This document shows, piece after piece, positions 35,558-43,299 of a stretch of DNA of 64,000 bases (position 1 is its first letter; every line of letters starts with the position of its first letter). The notes under the pieces were generated by a model. It was not told the DNA's origin. It saw only the letters and a list, made by a program, of their open reading frames with translations, and did no database searches. Both the position numbers and the translations under genes were made by a program. The DNA comes from Nocardia anaemiae NBRC 100462 (GTDB taxonomy: Bacteria > Actinomycetota > Actinomycetes > Mycobacteriales > Mycobacteriaceae). The stretch spans positions 62,001-126,000 of the forward strand of contig NZ_BDAZ01000012.1 in assembly GCF_001612725.1 (NCBI RefSeq). Reading direction: 5' to 3'.

Positions 35558-36064
35558 ATGTCCCGAAAATTCAGCTTCACCGTGCCCTACGCCGTCCCGG
35601 TCGAAGATCTTCACCGGGCACTCACCACCGATGACGTCTGGCAGTCCCGGTTCGCCGGTGCGCAGACCGCCACACTCGAACTTTCGCATCCGGAGGGTGC
35701 GGGCACCATTCGCATTCATATGACCGAAAAGGCAAGCGATGACAAGGTTCCCGGCATCGTGAGCAAGGTACTCAAGAGCGAATTGGTGCTCTCGCGCACC
35801 GACAACTGGCAGGCATTGGACGGCGAAATCGCCAAGGGCACCTTCGCGGGCGTCACCGGCGGCATCAACAGCGAAATGTCGGGCACTTACGAGCTGCGTC
35901 CGACCGCCGAGGGGTCCGAGATCGAGGTGGTCGGCACCGTGCAGGTGAAGGTTCCGCTGGTCGGGGGTGCCATCGAGCCGCTCGCCGAGCAGTTGCACCA
36001 CCGGGTGCTCAAGAGCGAGCGCAAACATATCGAGGCGTGGTTCGCCGGGCAGGCGAGCGCCTGA
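35558..36064 (+). CDS. DUF2505 family protein
   Basis: A 168-residue START-like protein: M-S-R-K-F-S-F-T-V-P-Y, an early W-Q-S-R-F, a G-T-F-A-G-V-T-G-G turn near 95-105 and the conserved end V-E-V-V-G-T-V-Q-V-K-V-P-L-V-G-G-A-I-E. It matches DUF2505, a mycolic-actinobacterial family with unknown ligand. ATG 35558 is used. It ends before a perfect GNRA-capped hairpin shared with the convergent VOC gene. Confidence 0.85.
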   Translation: MSRKFSFTVPYAVPVEDLHRALTTDDVWQSRFAGAQTATLELSHPEGAGTIRIHMTEKASDDKVPGIVSKVLKSELVLSRTDNWQALDGEIAKGTFAGVTGGINSEMSGTYELRPTAEGSEIEVVGTVQVKVPLVGGAIEPLAEQLHHRVLKSERKHIEAWFAGQASA

Positions 36065-36076
36065 TCTGTTCCGAAT

Positions 36077-36096
36077 GCCCCGGCGAAAGCCGGGGC
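36077..36096. terminator. bidirectional hairpin with a GAAA tetraloop
   Basis: GCCCCGGC, GAAA loop, GCCGGGGC: an 8-bp perfect stem with a GNRA loop, 12 nt past the DUF2505 stop and 16 nt past the end of the convergent VOC gene. Confidence 0.75.
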
Positions 36097-36112
36097 GGAT
36101 CGGGCGCGTCGG

Positions 36113-36550
36113 CTATCCGGCGAAATCCTCCGGGCTGAATTCCTTGGGCTCCACCAGCACCAGCCAGTTGCCGGAGTTGTCCCGGATGATCGCCTCGGTG
36201 CCGTAGGGGCGTTCGGCGGGCGGCTGGATGAACTCCACACCCTTGGCGGTCAATTCCTCGAAGGTCTTCTGGCAATCGTCGGTCTTCAGGCCGAGCGCGC
36301 CGTGGGTGCCATTGGCCAGGGCCCTGCGGATGGCATCGGCGAGATTCTCATCCAACGGCGGTCCCGGAATCATCAGGGTGATCTCGAGTTCAGGATGATC
36401 GGGATGTGCCACGCTGACCCAGCGGAATCCGTTGTCGCCCATCGTCACATCGGTGCGCTCGACGAACCCCAGCTTCTCGGTGTACCACTGCTTGGCCGCG
36501 TCCTGGTCGGTGACGTACACGGTGACCAGCGAGACATTCGTAATAGTCAT
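36113..36550 (-). CDS. VOC family protein (glyoxalase-like)
   Basis: A 145-residue protein with paired VOC half-domains: T-N-V-S-L-V-T-V-Y-V-T-D near the start, W-Y-T-E-K-L-G-F turn, W-V-S-V-A-H-P-D, and a late Y-G-T-E-A-I-I-R-D strand pair. A metal site would use His/Glu in these strands. ATG 36550 is used (TTG 36556 is weaker). The AraC-type regulator upstream on the same strand is a frequent partner of this family and probably regulates it. Confidence 0.87.
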   Translation of the reverse strand: MTITNVSLVTVYVTDQDAAKQWYTEKLGFVERTDVTMGDNGFRWVSVAHPDHPELEITLMIPGPPLDENLADAIRRALANGTHGALGLKTDDCQKTFEELTAKGVEFIQPPAERPYGTEAIIRDNSGNWLVLVEPKEFSPEDFAG

Positions 36551-36621
36551 GCCCAAAGGCTAGGAAACGCGCCGACCCGGGCGCTTCTCCGAAATTGCTG
36601 AGCCGTGCGAACAGTTGCGCC

Positions 36622-37035
36622 TCAATCGCGCGGCTTGCGATCCGAGAGCCGGTGCATGAACACATAACAGCCGGGAATCCGCGGCGCGCCATCCGCGAAT
36701 TTGGCCTGATACTCCGAGGGGGTCACTCCGACGAGCTGGCGAAACTTACTGCTGAACGACCCGAGACTGCTGTACCCGACCAGCATGCAGACCTCGGTCA
36801 CGGTGAGGTTGGTGGCCCGCAGATAATCCTGCGCCCGCTCGATCCGTCGCTCGGCCAGATACGCCGCGGGCGTCACGCCGTACACCGCCGCGAAAGCGCG
36901 CAGGAAGTGATACTTCGAAACCCCTGCGGCAGCGGCCAATTCGTCCAGATTCAACGGCTCGGCGTAGTTGCGATCCGCGAGATCCCGCGCCCGCCGCAGA
37001 TGCGGAAGTAGGTAGAGCGCGGGCAGACCGGTCAT
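36622..37035 (-). CDS. AraC family regulator, DNA-binding domain only
   Basis: A 137-residue protein with the two AraC HTHs: L-N-L-D-E-L-A-A-A-A-G-V-S-K-Y-H-F near 28-45 and V-T-E-V-C-M-L-V-G-Y-S-S-L-G-S-F-S near 78-95, then the typical G-V-T-P-S-E-Y. There is no sensor domain, so it probably responds to nothing itself or through its level. It lies one base from the menJ stop and 71 nt before the VOC gene, all on the same strand. Confidence 0.88.
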   Translation of the reverse strand: MTGLPALYLLPHLRRARDLADRNYAEPLNLDELAAAAGVSKYHFLRAFAAVYGVTPAAYLAERRIERAQDYLRATNLTVTEVCMLVGYSSLGSFSSKFRQLVGVTPSEYQAKFADGAPRIPGCYVFMHRLSDRKPRD

Positions 37036-37036
37036 C

Positions 37037-38317
37037 TCAGGTGAAGGGGGCGAGTTCGTCGAATCGGTAGGACGCCCGGCCCGCGGCCCGCCAGGCCCTG
37101 GCCGTCAGATCCAGATCCTCATCGGTGACCAGATTGCCCATCACCCGAACCGCGGTGCGCTGCAGATATTTCGACCGCATCACCGGCGGCCCGCCCATCG
37201 GCACCATCCGCGGGTGTGTCGCCAGACCGGCGATCCGCCGCGCCACCGAGAACGTCCGCCCGTACCTGGCCCGCAAGAGCTCCGGCCACACCTTCGTGAG
37301 GTCCGGTTCGTCCAGCAGTTCGGCGAGCATGTGCCCGCCCTCCAGTCCGTAATCGATGCCCTCGCCGTTGAGCGGATTCACACAGCCCGCGGCGTCGCCG
37401 ATCAGCACCCAATTGCGGCCCGCGACATTCGATACCGCCCCGCCCATCGGCAGCAGCGCGGAGGCGACCGCCCGCAGCGAACCCTCGAACCGCCACTCCT
37501 CGCGACGCAACGAGGTGTAGTGCTCCAGCAGCGGTTTCAGCGCGATATGCGAGGGTCGCTTCTCGGTGGCCAACGAGCCGACGCCGATATTCACCTCGCC
37601 ATTGCCCAGCGGGAACACCCAGCCGTAGCCGGGCACCAACTCGCCATCGGCATTGCGCAGCTCCAGATGCGAAGTGATCCACTGGTCGTCGCTGCGCGCG
37701 GACTTGATGTAGGCGCGGGCCGCGGTGCCATAGGCGTACTGCCGATGCCAGGTGCGACCGAGCAATTTGCCGATCGGGGAGCGCACACCGTCGGCGACGA
37801 CGAGAGTCTTGCATCCGATCGAATGGGACCCCTGCGCGGTCTTCACCGTCACACCGGTGACGCGATCACCGTCGCGGATGACATCGATCACTTTCGTGCC
37901 ATCCAGCATCCTGGCCCCGGACTTGACGGCTGTCTCACGCAGCTTGTCGTCGAGTTCGGTTCGGGGAACGGCACTTCCATACGTCGGGAAGGAACCGCCC
38001 GGCCACGGCAGCAGGGCCTCGCGACCGAAACCCGTCATGCGCAAGCCGTGGTTCACGGTGTGCGCACGCAGCCAATCGCCGAGCCCTAGGTGCTCCAATT
38101 CGGCGGTCGCGCGCGGAGTGAGTCCATCGCCGCAGGTCTTGTCACGTGGGAAGACGGCGGAATCGAGGAGCAGGACATCGCGACCCGCCCGCGCGGCCCA
38201 AGCGGCGGCCGCCGATCCGGCCGGACCGGCACCGACCACGAGCACTTCGGTCTGTGTGGGAATCGCGCTCTGCGTCTCCCCGTCCCCGTCCGCGGGGGTG
38301 GCATCCGGTGAACCCAT
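37037..38317 (-). CDS. menJ: menaquinone reductase MenJ, geranylgeranyl reductase family
   Basis: A 426-residue FAD enzyme. The GxGxxG is V-V-G-A-G-P-A-G-S-A-A-A near 25-36, and D-K-T-C-G-D-G-L-T-P-R near 62-72 and G-D-A-A-G-C-V-N-P-L-N-G-E-G near 305-318 are family marks. In M. tuberculosis MenJ (Rv0561c) saturates one isoprene unit of menaquinone-9. Nocardiae make partly saturated menaquinone, so this is the likely enzyme. ATG 38317 is used; the longer frame to 38446 lacks support. It is divergent from the polyprenyl diphosphate synthase. Confidence 0.9.
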   Translation of the reverse strand: MGSPDATPADGDGETQSAIPTQTEVLVVGAGPAGSAAAAWAARAGRDVLLLDSAVFPRDKTCGDGLTPRATAELEHLGLGDWLRAHTVNHGLRMTGFGREALLPWPGGSFPTYGSAVPRTELDDKLRETAVKSGARMLDGTKVIDVIRDGDRVTGVTVKTAQGSHSIGCKTLVVADGVRSPIGKLLGRTWHRQYAYGTAARAYIKSARSDDQWITSHLELRNADGELVPGYGWVFPLGNGEVNIGVGSLATEKRPSHIALKPLLEHYTSLRREEWRFEGSLRAVASALLPMGGAVSNVAGRNWVLIGDAAGCVNPLNGEGIDYGLEGGHMLAELLDEPDLTKVWPELLRARYGRTFSVARRIAGLATHPRMVPMGGPPVMRSKYLQRTAVRVMGNLVTDEDLDLTARAWRAAGRASYRFDELAPFT

Positions 38318-38511
38318 GCGCTCAATACTCGCAGGAGCATTCGGTTCGTGTCGATGGAGCCCGCCCGCGACGCAGACCATGCGGTCGATGCGGTCGGAAA
38401 ACAATGTGGAAAAGTGTCTGATACACCGCATAGTGACGGTGTTCATGGGCCGCGCGGCGGGGACACGCTAGGTTCTCTACCGTGGGGTCGGACGCATCGC
38501 TGGGAGAAGAG

Positions 38512-39534
38512 ATGAGCACATCGGCTGTGAGTGATGAGAGCACGGTGGTGGCCGGAGTCGATCTCGGTGATACCGAGCTCGCGGAGACCGTGCGCAATGG
38601 CCTCATCGATGTCGAACAACTCCTGATCGACGAGCTGTCCGACGGCGAGCTGTTCCTACAGGAGGCGGCGCTGCATCTGGCCAAGGCCGGGGGCAAGCGA
38701 TTCCGCCCGCTGTTCACCATCCTCACCGGCCAGCTCGGTCCGCGCCCCACCGATCCGGCGCTGATCACGGCGGGCACCGTGGTCGAGCTGGTGCATCTGG
38801 CGACTCTCTACCACGACGACGTCATGGACGAGGCCCCCATGCGCCGTGGCGCCCCGAGCGTGAATTCGCGCTGGGGCAACAGCATCGCCATCCTCGCCGG
38901 TGACTATCTCTTCGCGCACGCGTCCCGGCTCACCTCGACCCTGGGCCCGGATGCCGTGCGGATCATCGCCGAAACCTTCGCCGAACTGGTCACCGGTCAG
39001 ATGCGCGAAACCATGGGCGCGCGCGAATCCCAGGATCCGGTCGAGCACTACCTGCGCGTGGTCTGGGAGAAGACCGGCTCGCTGATCGCCGCCGCCGGAC
39101 GCTTCGGCGGCACCTTCTCCGGCGCCGGCGCCGAACACGTGGAGCGGCTGGCTCGCCTCGGCGATGCGGTCGGCACCGCCTTCCAGATCTCCGACGACAT
39201 CATCGATATCTCCTCGGCCGCCGAACAATCCGGCAAAACGCCGGGCACCGACCTGCGCGAGGGCGTGCACACCCTGCCGGTGCTGTACGCGCTGCGCGAT
39301 GAGGGCGCCGAGGGTGACCGCCTGCGCAAACTGCTCGCGCATCCGCTGCAGACCGACGACGAGGTCGAGGAGGCGCTGTCGCTGCTCGCCCACTCGCGAG
39401 GCATGGTGCTCGCCAAGGAAAAGTTGCAGGGCTACGCCGATATCGCGCACGCCGAACTCTCCGCGCTGCCGTCGGGCCCGGCCAACGACGCACTGGAGCG
39501 CCTGGTCCGCTACACCATCGAACGCGTCGGCTAG
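38512..39534 (+). CDS. trans-polyprenyl diphosphate synthase (GrcC-type), likely for the menaquinone tail
   Basis: A 340-residue isoprenoid synthase. First Asp-rich motif D-D-V-M-D at 102-106, second D-D-I-I-D near 227-231, and K-R-F-R-P near 62-66. It extends farnesyl- or geranylgeranyl-PP to a medium-length chain. Synteny with Rv0562 and the flanking menJ suggest it makes the menaquinone tail. ATG 38512, with GGGAGAAG just upstream, is preferred over GTG 38482. Chain length cannot be read by eye. The downstream htpX is a conserved neighbour. Confidence 0.9.
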   Translation: MSTSAVSDESTVVAGVDLGDTELAETVRNGLIDVEQLLIDELSDGELFLQEAALHLAKAGGKRFRPLFTILTGQLGPRPTDPALITAGTVVELVHLATLYHDDVMDEAPMRRGAPSVNSRWGNSIAILAGDYLFAHASRLTSTLGPDAVRIIAETFAELVTGQMRETMGARESQDPVEHYLRVVWEKTGSLIAAAGRFGGTFSGAGAEHVERLARLGDAVGTAFQISDDIIDISSAAEQSGKTPGTDLREGVHTLPVLYALRDEGAEGDRLRKLLAHPLQTDDEVEEALSLLAHSRGMVLAKEKLQGYADIAHAELSALPSGPANDALERLVRYTIERVG

Positions 39535-39633
39535 GTGGCACCGAGCTCACATCTCGATCAGGAACCTTCGCTCCGCCCTTGGCGTTGACCTGGTGTAATG
39601 CCTTGTATGGCCTGAATACGCGGAGAGGCGGAC

Positions 39634-40509
39634 ATGCACGGGTATGCGAATGGGCTGAAGACGTTCGGGCTCATGGTCGGGCTCTCGGCCTTGATCGTGT
39701 TCGCCGGGGCGATGTTCCGCAGCCCGATGATTCTCTTCCTGGCGATCCTGATCGCGGTCGGCATGAATGCCTACGCCTACTTCTACAGCGACAAGATCGC
39801 GCTCAAGGCCATGCACGCGCAGCCGGTCAGTGAGCTGGAGGCGCCGGTCATCTATCGCATCGTGCGTGAGCTCGCGACCACCGCGCGTCAGCCGATGCCG
39901 CGGCTCTATATCAGTCCTACCAACGCCCCCAACGCCTTCGCCACCGGCCGCAATCCGCGCCATGCCGCGGTCTGTTGCACCAGCGGCATCCTGCAGCTCC
40001 TCGACGAGCGCGAACTGCGTGCCGTACTCGGCCACGAGCTATCGCACGTCTACAACCGCGACATACTGATCTCCTCGATCGCGGGCGCACTGGCCGCGGT
40101 CATCTCCGGCCTGGCCAACCTGGCCTTCTTCGCCTCGATGTTCGGCGGCAACCGCAATGGCGACGGCCCCAATATCCTCGGCGTGATCCTGGTGACGCTG
40201 CTCGGCCCGATCGCCGCGTCCCTGGTCAGATTGGCCGTCTCCCGCTCCCGCGAATATCAAGCCGACCAGTCCGGCGCCGAGCTGACCGGTGACCCGCTCG
40301 CCTTGGCCTCGGCGCTGCGCAAGCTGGAGCGCGGTGTACAGGCCGCCCCGCTGCCGCCTGAGCCGCAGCTGACAGCTCAGTCGCACCTGATGATCGCCAA
40401 CCCGTTCCGGGCCGGTGAGCGTGCGGCGCGCCTGTTCTCCACCCACCCGCCGATGGCCGAGCGCATCGCCCGCCTGGAGGAAATGGCGGGCGGTCCCCGC
40501 AACTACTGA
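39634..40509 (+). CDS. htpX: membrane zinc metalloprotease HtpX
   Basis: A 291-residue M48 protease for quality control of membrane proteins. Two N-terminal helices (about 10-26, 30-46), the zinc motif H-E-L-S-H at 134-138, two more helices (150-170, 185-205), and the third ligand Glu in S-R-E-Y-Q-A-D near 207-213. GGAGAGG lies upstream of ATG 39634. Its stop overlaps the convergent MarR gene by 7 bp, so there is no terminator between them. Confidence 0.95.
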   Translation: MHGYANGLKTFGLMVGLSALIVFAGAMFRSPMILFLAILIAVGMNAYAYFYSDKIALKAMHAQPVSELEAPVIYRIVRELATTARQPMPRLYISPTNAPNAFATGRNPRHAAVCCTSGILQLLDERELRAVLGHELSHVYNRDILISSIAGALAAVISGLANLAFFASMFGGNRNGDGPNILGVILVTLLGPIAASLVRLAVSRSREYQADQSGAELTGDPLALASALRKLERGVQAAPLPPEPQLTAQSHLMIANPFRAGERAARLFSTHPPMAERIARLEEMAGGPRNY

Positions 40510-40997
40510 TCGGCGCGCTGGTCTGGACGCCCTCGATCGTGTTCGGCCGCGAGTTCCTGTTCGTAGGCCCGTAGCGTCTCCACGAACATTCGCCGCTGCT
40601 CGGCATTCAACGGCTCGAGCACCTTCCGCCACGCCCGCGCGCTGCCACCGAGCCATGCGTTGACCGACTTCTCGTGCGCCCCCGCGATCGCGACGATGGT
40701 GCGACGGCGATCCGCCGCATCCGAGCGCCGCTCCAGTACCCCTTGACGGCTCAGATCACCCACCATCAGGCTCACCGTCGTCGGCGCGACTTCCAGCCGC
40801 GCGGCCAGTTCGTTCACCGTCATCGGTCCCTCGAACACCAGATTCGCCAGCAGTGACAGATGCCGCGGTGCGAGCGAAAACGATTGCAACTCTTCGGGAA
40901 CGCGCATCTTCTTGGCCCGCCCTACCAGCCGCGGCATGAGCAGCAGCAGACTCCGGATGCTCTCGTCGACGCCACTGCCGCGCGCACCCGTTGACAT
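40503..40997 (-). CDS. MarR family transcriptional regulator
   Basis: A 164-residue winged-helix regulator: a dimer helix ([10 protein letters not shown]), [22 protein letters not shown], wing [10 protein letters not shown], and a C-terminal helix with A-Y-E-Q-E-L. The divergent hemerythrin gene and the TTTGCTT-type dyads between them point to local control. No ligand or redox cysteine is visible. Its 3' end overlaps htpX by 7 bp. Confidence 0.87.
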   Translation of the reverse strand: MSTGARGSGVDESIRSLLLLMPRLVGRAKKMRVPEELQSFSLAPRHLSLLANLVFEGPMTVNELAARLEVAPTTVSLMVGDLSRQGVLERRSDAADRRRTIVAIAGAHEKSVNAWLGGSARAWRKVLEPLNAEQRRMFVETLRAYEQELAAEHDRGRPDQRADQ

Positions 40998-41018
40998 CGC
41001 TCACACCTCCAAATAGTC

Positions 41019-41052
41019 TTTGCTTACAAAATATATTTGCTTGCAAAGCAAA
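41019..41052. promoter_or_regulatory. operator between the MarR and hemerythrin genes
   Basis: TTTGCTT occurs at 41019-41025 and 41036-41042 (17 bp apart), and the second is mirrored perfectly by AAGCAAA at 41046-41052. The first also makes TTTG-CTTA-CAAA. The AT-rich block stands out from its GC-rich surroundings and lies in the 125 bp between the divergent starts. Confidence 0.65.
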
Positions 41053-41122
41053 ATCTGATCTCTATGGCAAGGCTAGTACCAGCGGTCGCCGGTTCGACCG
41101 GCGATCCGGAAGGGCGCAGGAC

Positions 41123-41584
41123 ATGACGGATGCACAGGCGACCCCGCGCGCGGCCGCCATCGGTGACCATCTGCGGGACGTGCACGAGCAATTGCGGCGC
41201 GACCTGGCGACGGTTCGCACGCAACTCGATCAACTCCGGGAGGGCGGTGAAATCCCAAGTCTGCCAAAGGATCTGCGCAGCCACTGTGTCGCCTTCTGCG
41301 GCGCGCTGCATGAGCACCACACCAACGAGGACGGCGTCTTTCCGGCATTGGCCCGCCAGCATCCCGAATTGGCCCCGGTGGTCGAGCGGCTCCAGCGTGA
41401 GCACGATGTCGTCGCCGCGGCACTCACCGATTTGCAGCAGCTGCTCAACAGTGCCGATCCCGTGCGATTGCGTGTCGAATTCGATCGTCTCGCAAATGAA
41501 TTGGAAACCCATTTCAGCTACGAAGAGGACGAACTCGTTGCGACCCTGAATGCGACCGACCCGGCCACACTTCGACAGCGATAA
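41123..41584 (+). CDS. hemerythrin-like (HHE domain) protein
   Basis: A 153-residue four-helix protein. Iron-ligand-type residues are spaced as in HHE proteins: H near L-R-D-V-H-E-Q-L, H-E-H-H-T-N-E-D, E-H-D-V-V and H-F-S-Y-E-E-D-E-L. Non-haem di-iron proteins of this group sense O2, NO or peroxide in mycobacteria and nocardiae. ATG 41123 is used; the frame from 40991 is in the operator. The MarR neighbour probably controls it. Confidence 0.87.
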   Translation: MTDAQATPRAAAIGDHLRDVHEQLRRDLATVRTQLDQLREGGEIPSLPKDLRSHCVAFCGALHEHHTNEDGVFPALARQHPELAPVVERLQREHDVVAAALTDLQQLLNSADPVRLRVEFDRLANELETHFSYEEDELVATLNATDPATLRQR

Positions 41585-41602
41585 ATGCTCGCAGAAACGA
41601 GG

Positions 41603-41636
41603 AACCCCCGCCGATCATGATGATCGTCGGGGGTTT
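41603..41636. terminator. bidirectional intrinsic terminator
   Basis: AACCCCCG-C-CGATC (41603-41616) pairs with 41622-41635 with one C-T mismatch and closes on GGGGGTTT. It ends the hemerythrin gene on the plus strand and tRNA-Tyr on the minus strand. Confidence 0.75.
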
Positions 41637-41639
41637 CGG

Positions 41640-41722
41640 TGGCAGGTGTAGGATTCGAACCTACGTAGGCTTTCACCGACAGATTTACAGTCTGCTCCCA
41701 TTGGCCGCTCGGGCAACCTGCC
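41640..41722 (-). tRNA. tRNA-Tyr (GTA)
   Basis: On the reverse strand the gene starts GGCAGGTTGCCCGAGC, has anticodon loop CTGTAAA with anticodon GTA, a long variable arm, T-arm GGTTCGAATCC and acceptor CACCTGCC with discriminator A. No CCA is encoded. The 83-nt length fits a class II Tyr tRNA. Confidence 0.95.
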
Positions 41723-41890
41723 GTCGCGCTTTCCGGCGCGCAGAGCAGCTTACAACGAACCCGCACCCAGAATGCAAACCGGCTGGCCATCGGCCATGCG
41801 GCGGGACTACGGTCACGCTCCGGGGTAGAACTGACGGTGACCGGAACAACCGGTTACAAACCCGTTGGACCGCCAGGACAGGAGCGAAGT

Positions 41891-42382
41891 GTGGCCGATT
41901 CGTCTTTCGATGTTGTCAGCAAGGTCGACCGTCAGGAGGTCGACAACGCGCTGCATCAGGCGGAGAAGGAGCTGAACACCCGCTACGACTTCCGTGGCAC
42001 CGGCGCGAGTATCGAATGGTCCGGTGAGGACAAGATCGTGCTCAGTGCCGAGGCCGAGGAGCGGGTCAAGGCGGCGCTCGAGGTGTTCAAGGAAAAGCTG
42101 ATCCGCCGCGATATCTCGCTCAAGGCCTTCGATGCCGGTGAGCCCGCGGCCTCCGGCAAGACCTACAAAATCACCGGCACGCTGGTGCAGGGCATCGACA
42201 CCGAACATGCGAAGAAGATTTCCAAGAAGATCCGCGACGAGGGCCCCAAGGGAGTGAAGGCGCAGATCCAGGGCGACGAATTACGCGTCTCCAGTAAGAA
42301 GCGCGACGATCTGCAGGCAGTGATCGCATTGCTGAAGGGTGAGGACTTCGGCATAGCGCTGCAGTTCGTCAATTACCGGTAG
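41891..42382 (+). CDS. YajQ family nucleotide-binding protein
   Basis: A 163-residue protein of exactly YajQ length: [12 protein letters not shown] near the start, Y-D-F-R-G-T-G near 34, and [13 protein letters not shown] near 140. Members bind nucleotides, and a Xanthomonas one binds cyclic di-GMP and acts with a LysR-type regulator; the partner here is unknown. GTG 41891 with AGGAGCGAAGT upstream gives the standard N terminus; the earlier in-frame ATG is not used. Confidence 0.92.
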   Translation: MADSSFDVVSKVDRQEVDNALHQAEKELNTRYDFRGTGASIEWSGEDKIVLSAEAEERVKAALEVFKEKLIRRDISLKAFDAGEPAASGKTYKITGTLVQGIDTEHAKKISKKIRDEGPKGVKAQIQGDELRVSSKKRDDLQAVIALLKGEDFGIALQFVNYR

Positions 42383-42524
42383 GCGTGCTGGCGCCCGCCG
42401 ATGTGTGGTCGCAAAAACCGCCCTGACCACCCGGTTTGGAGGTGCGACCGGTGAGTGTGTAACCTCGTTCAAGACTTCGCCGCGCCGGAGTCCTGAGCGT
42501 AGGTCACGGTGCGGAGCTAGTCAT

Positions 42525-42597
42525 GCCCCCTTAGCTCAGTCGGCAGAGCGTTTCCATGGTAAGGAAAAGGTCAACGGTTCGATTCCGTTAGGGGGCT
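42525..42597 (+). tRNA. tRNA-Thr (GGT)
   Basis: GCCCCCT acceptor pairs with AGGGGGC; D-arm TAGCTCAGTCGG; anticodon stem TTTCC/GGAAA with loop ATGGTAA, anticodon GGT; T-arm GGTTCGATTCC; discriminator T. No CCA is encoded. Confidence 0.95.
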
Positions 42598-42671
42598 CGC
42601 CGGATTGCCGGTGGTGACCGACTCGGCATCTCCAAGGTTGGGCGCGGCATCACCGAGCAATGCGACCCCGT

Positions 42672-42747
42672 GGCGGTGTAGCTCAGTCGGTAGAGCAAAC
42701 GACTCATAATCGTTGTGTCGCCGGTTCAAGTCCGGCCATCGCTACCA
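42672..42747 (+). tRNA. tRNA-Met (CAT, elongator)
   Basis: GGCGGTG pairs (with G-T wobbles) to CATCGCT; anticodon loop CTCATAA gives CAT. T-arm is GGTTCAAGTCC. CCA is encoded (42745-42747). The G1-T72 pair and T-loop fit an elongator Met tRNA, not an initiator. rpmG follows 43 nt on. Confidence 0.93.
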
Positions 42748-42790
42748 AAGACCGATCAGACCATCTGGTTGACCCGAAAGAAGGAATATC

Positions 42791-42961
42791 GTGGCCGCGA
42801 AGTCCACCGATGTCCGGCCAAAGATCACCTTGGCCTGCGAGCAGTGCAAGCACCGCAACTACATCACCAAGAAGAACCGGCGCAACGACCCGGATCGGCT
42901 GGAGCTGAAGAAGTTCTGCCCGAACTGCGGTACCCACCGGGCGCACCGCGAATCCCGCTAG
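42791..42961 (+). CDS. rpmG: 50S ribosomal protein L33 (zinc-ribbon form)
   Basis: A 56-residue protein with a GTG start: [13 protein letters not shown] near the front, two Cys pairs (C-E-Q-C and C-P-N-C) forming a zinc ribbon, and R-A-H-R-E-S-R at the end. This C+ form is like M. tuberculosis RpmG2 (Rv0634B), which also precedes the had genes. AGAAGGA lies upstream. The tRNA-Met ends 43 nt before, so they may share a transcript. Confidence 0.93.
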
Positions 42962-43091
42962 TCCACCACGCGTGCCGCTGCCGCGTTGATTGGCTTCCGG
43001 GTTCGCCTCGGATTATCGGGTCGTGACACTTGCGAGGGCCGGACATATGTCCGGCCCTGACGTGTTTCACGGCTCGAGTGCGGTGGGCGTT

Positions 43092-43252
43092 GCGAGCGAA
43101 GCGAGTAACCGATCGGCACAGCCGCCAAGCGGACACGACGGAGCCGAGCGCTAGCGAGGCGCAGTCCTGCGAGTGAGCGAAGCGAGAGAGCCATAAGCAC
43201 AGCCGCCAAGCGGGCACGACGGAGCCGAGCGCTAGCGAGGCGCAGTCGTGAA
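43092..43252 (+). repeat. two tandem copies (81-bp period) of the dispersed repeat
   Basis: GCGAGCGAAGCGAG at 43092 and GTGAGCGAAGCGAG at 43173 start two units. A 51-bp core (43116-43166 and 43197-43247) is identical except for one base. The second unit ends GAGGCG (43237-43242), five bases, then GTG 43248, the spacing found in the other copies. Frames are broken (V-S-E-A-R-E-P then stop), so these copies look decayed. The rest of the 338-bp gap between rpmG and hadAB holds no gene; a 12-codon frame from 43248 ends at 43286, 13 nt before the hadAB start. Confidence 0.75.
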
Positions 43253-43299
43253 CGCTCCGTCGACTCCGGGGCTCGGGGTCAGATAGGTACAGTCCTCCC

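Noticed and set aside
42383..42524. Possible small RNA or gene between yajQ and tRNA-Thr
   Set aside because: 142 bp with no strong hairpin, start with ribosome site or promoter pair.
43116..43247. Possible CRISPR repeat pair
   Set aside because: Only two copies, with partly similar intervening DNA, same family as copies elsewhere; no cas genes.
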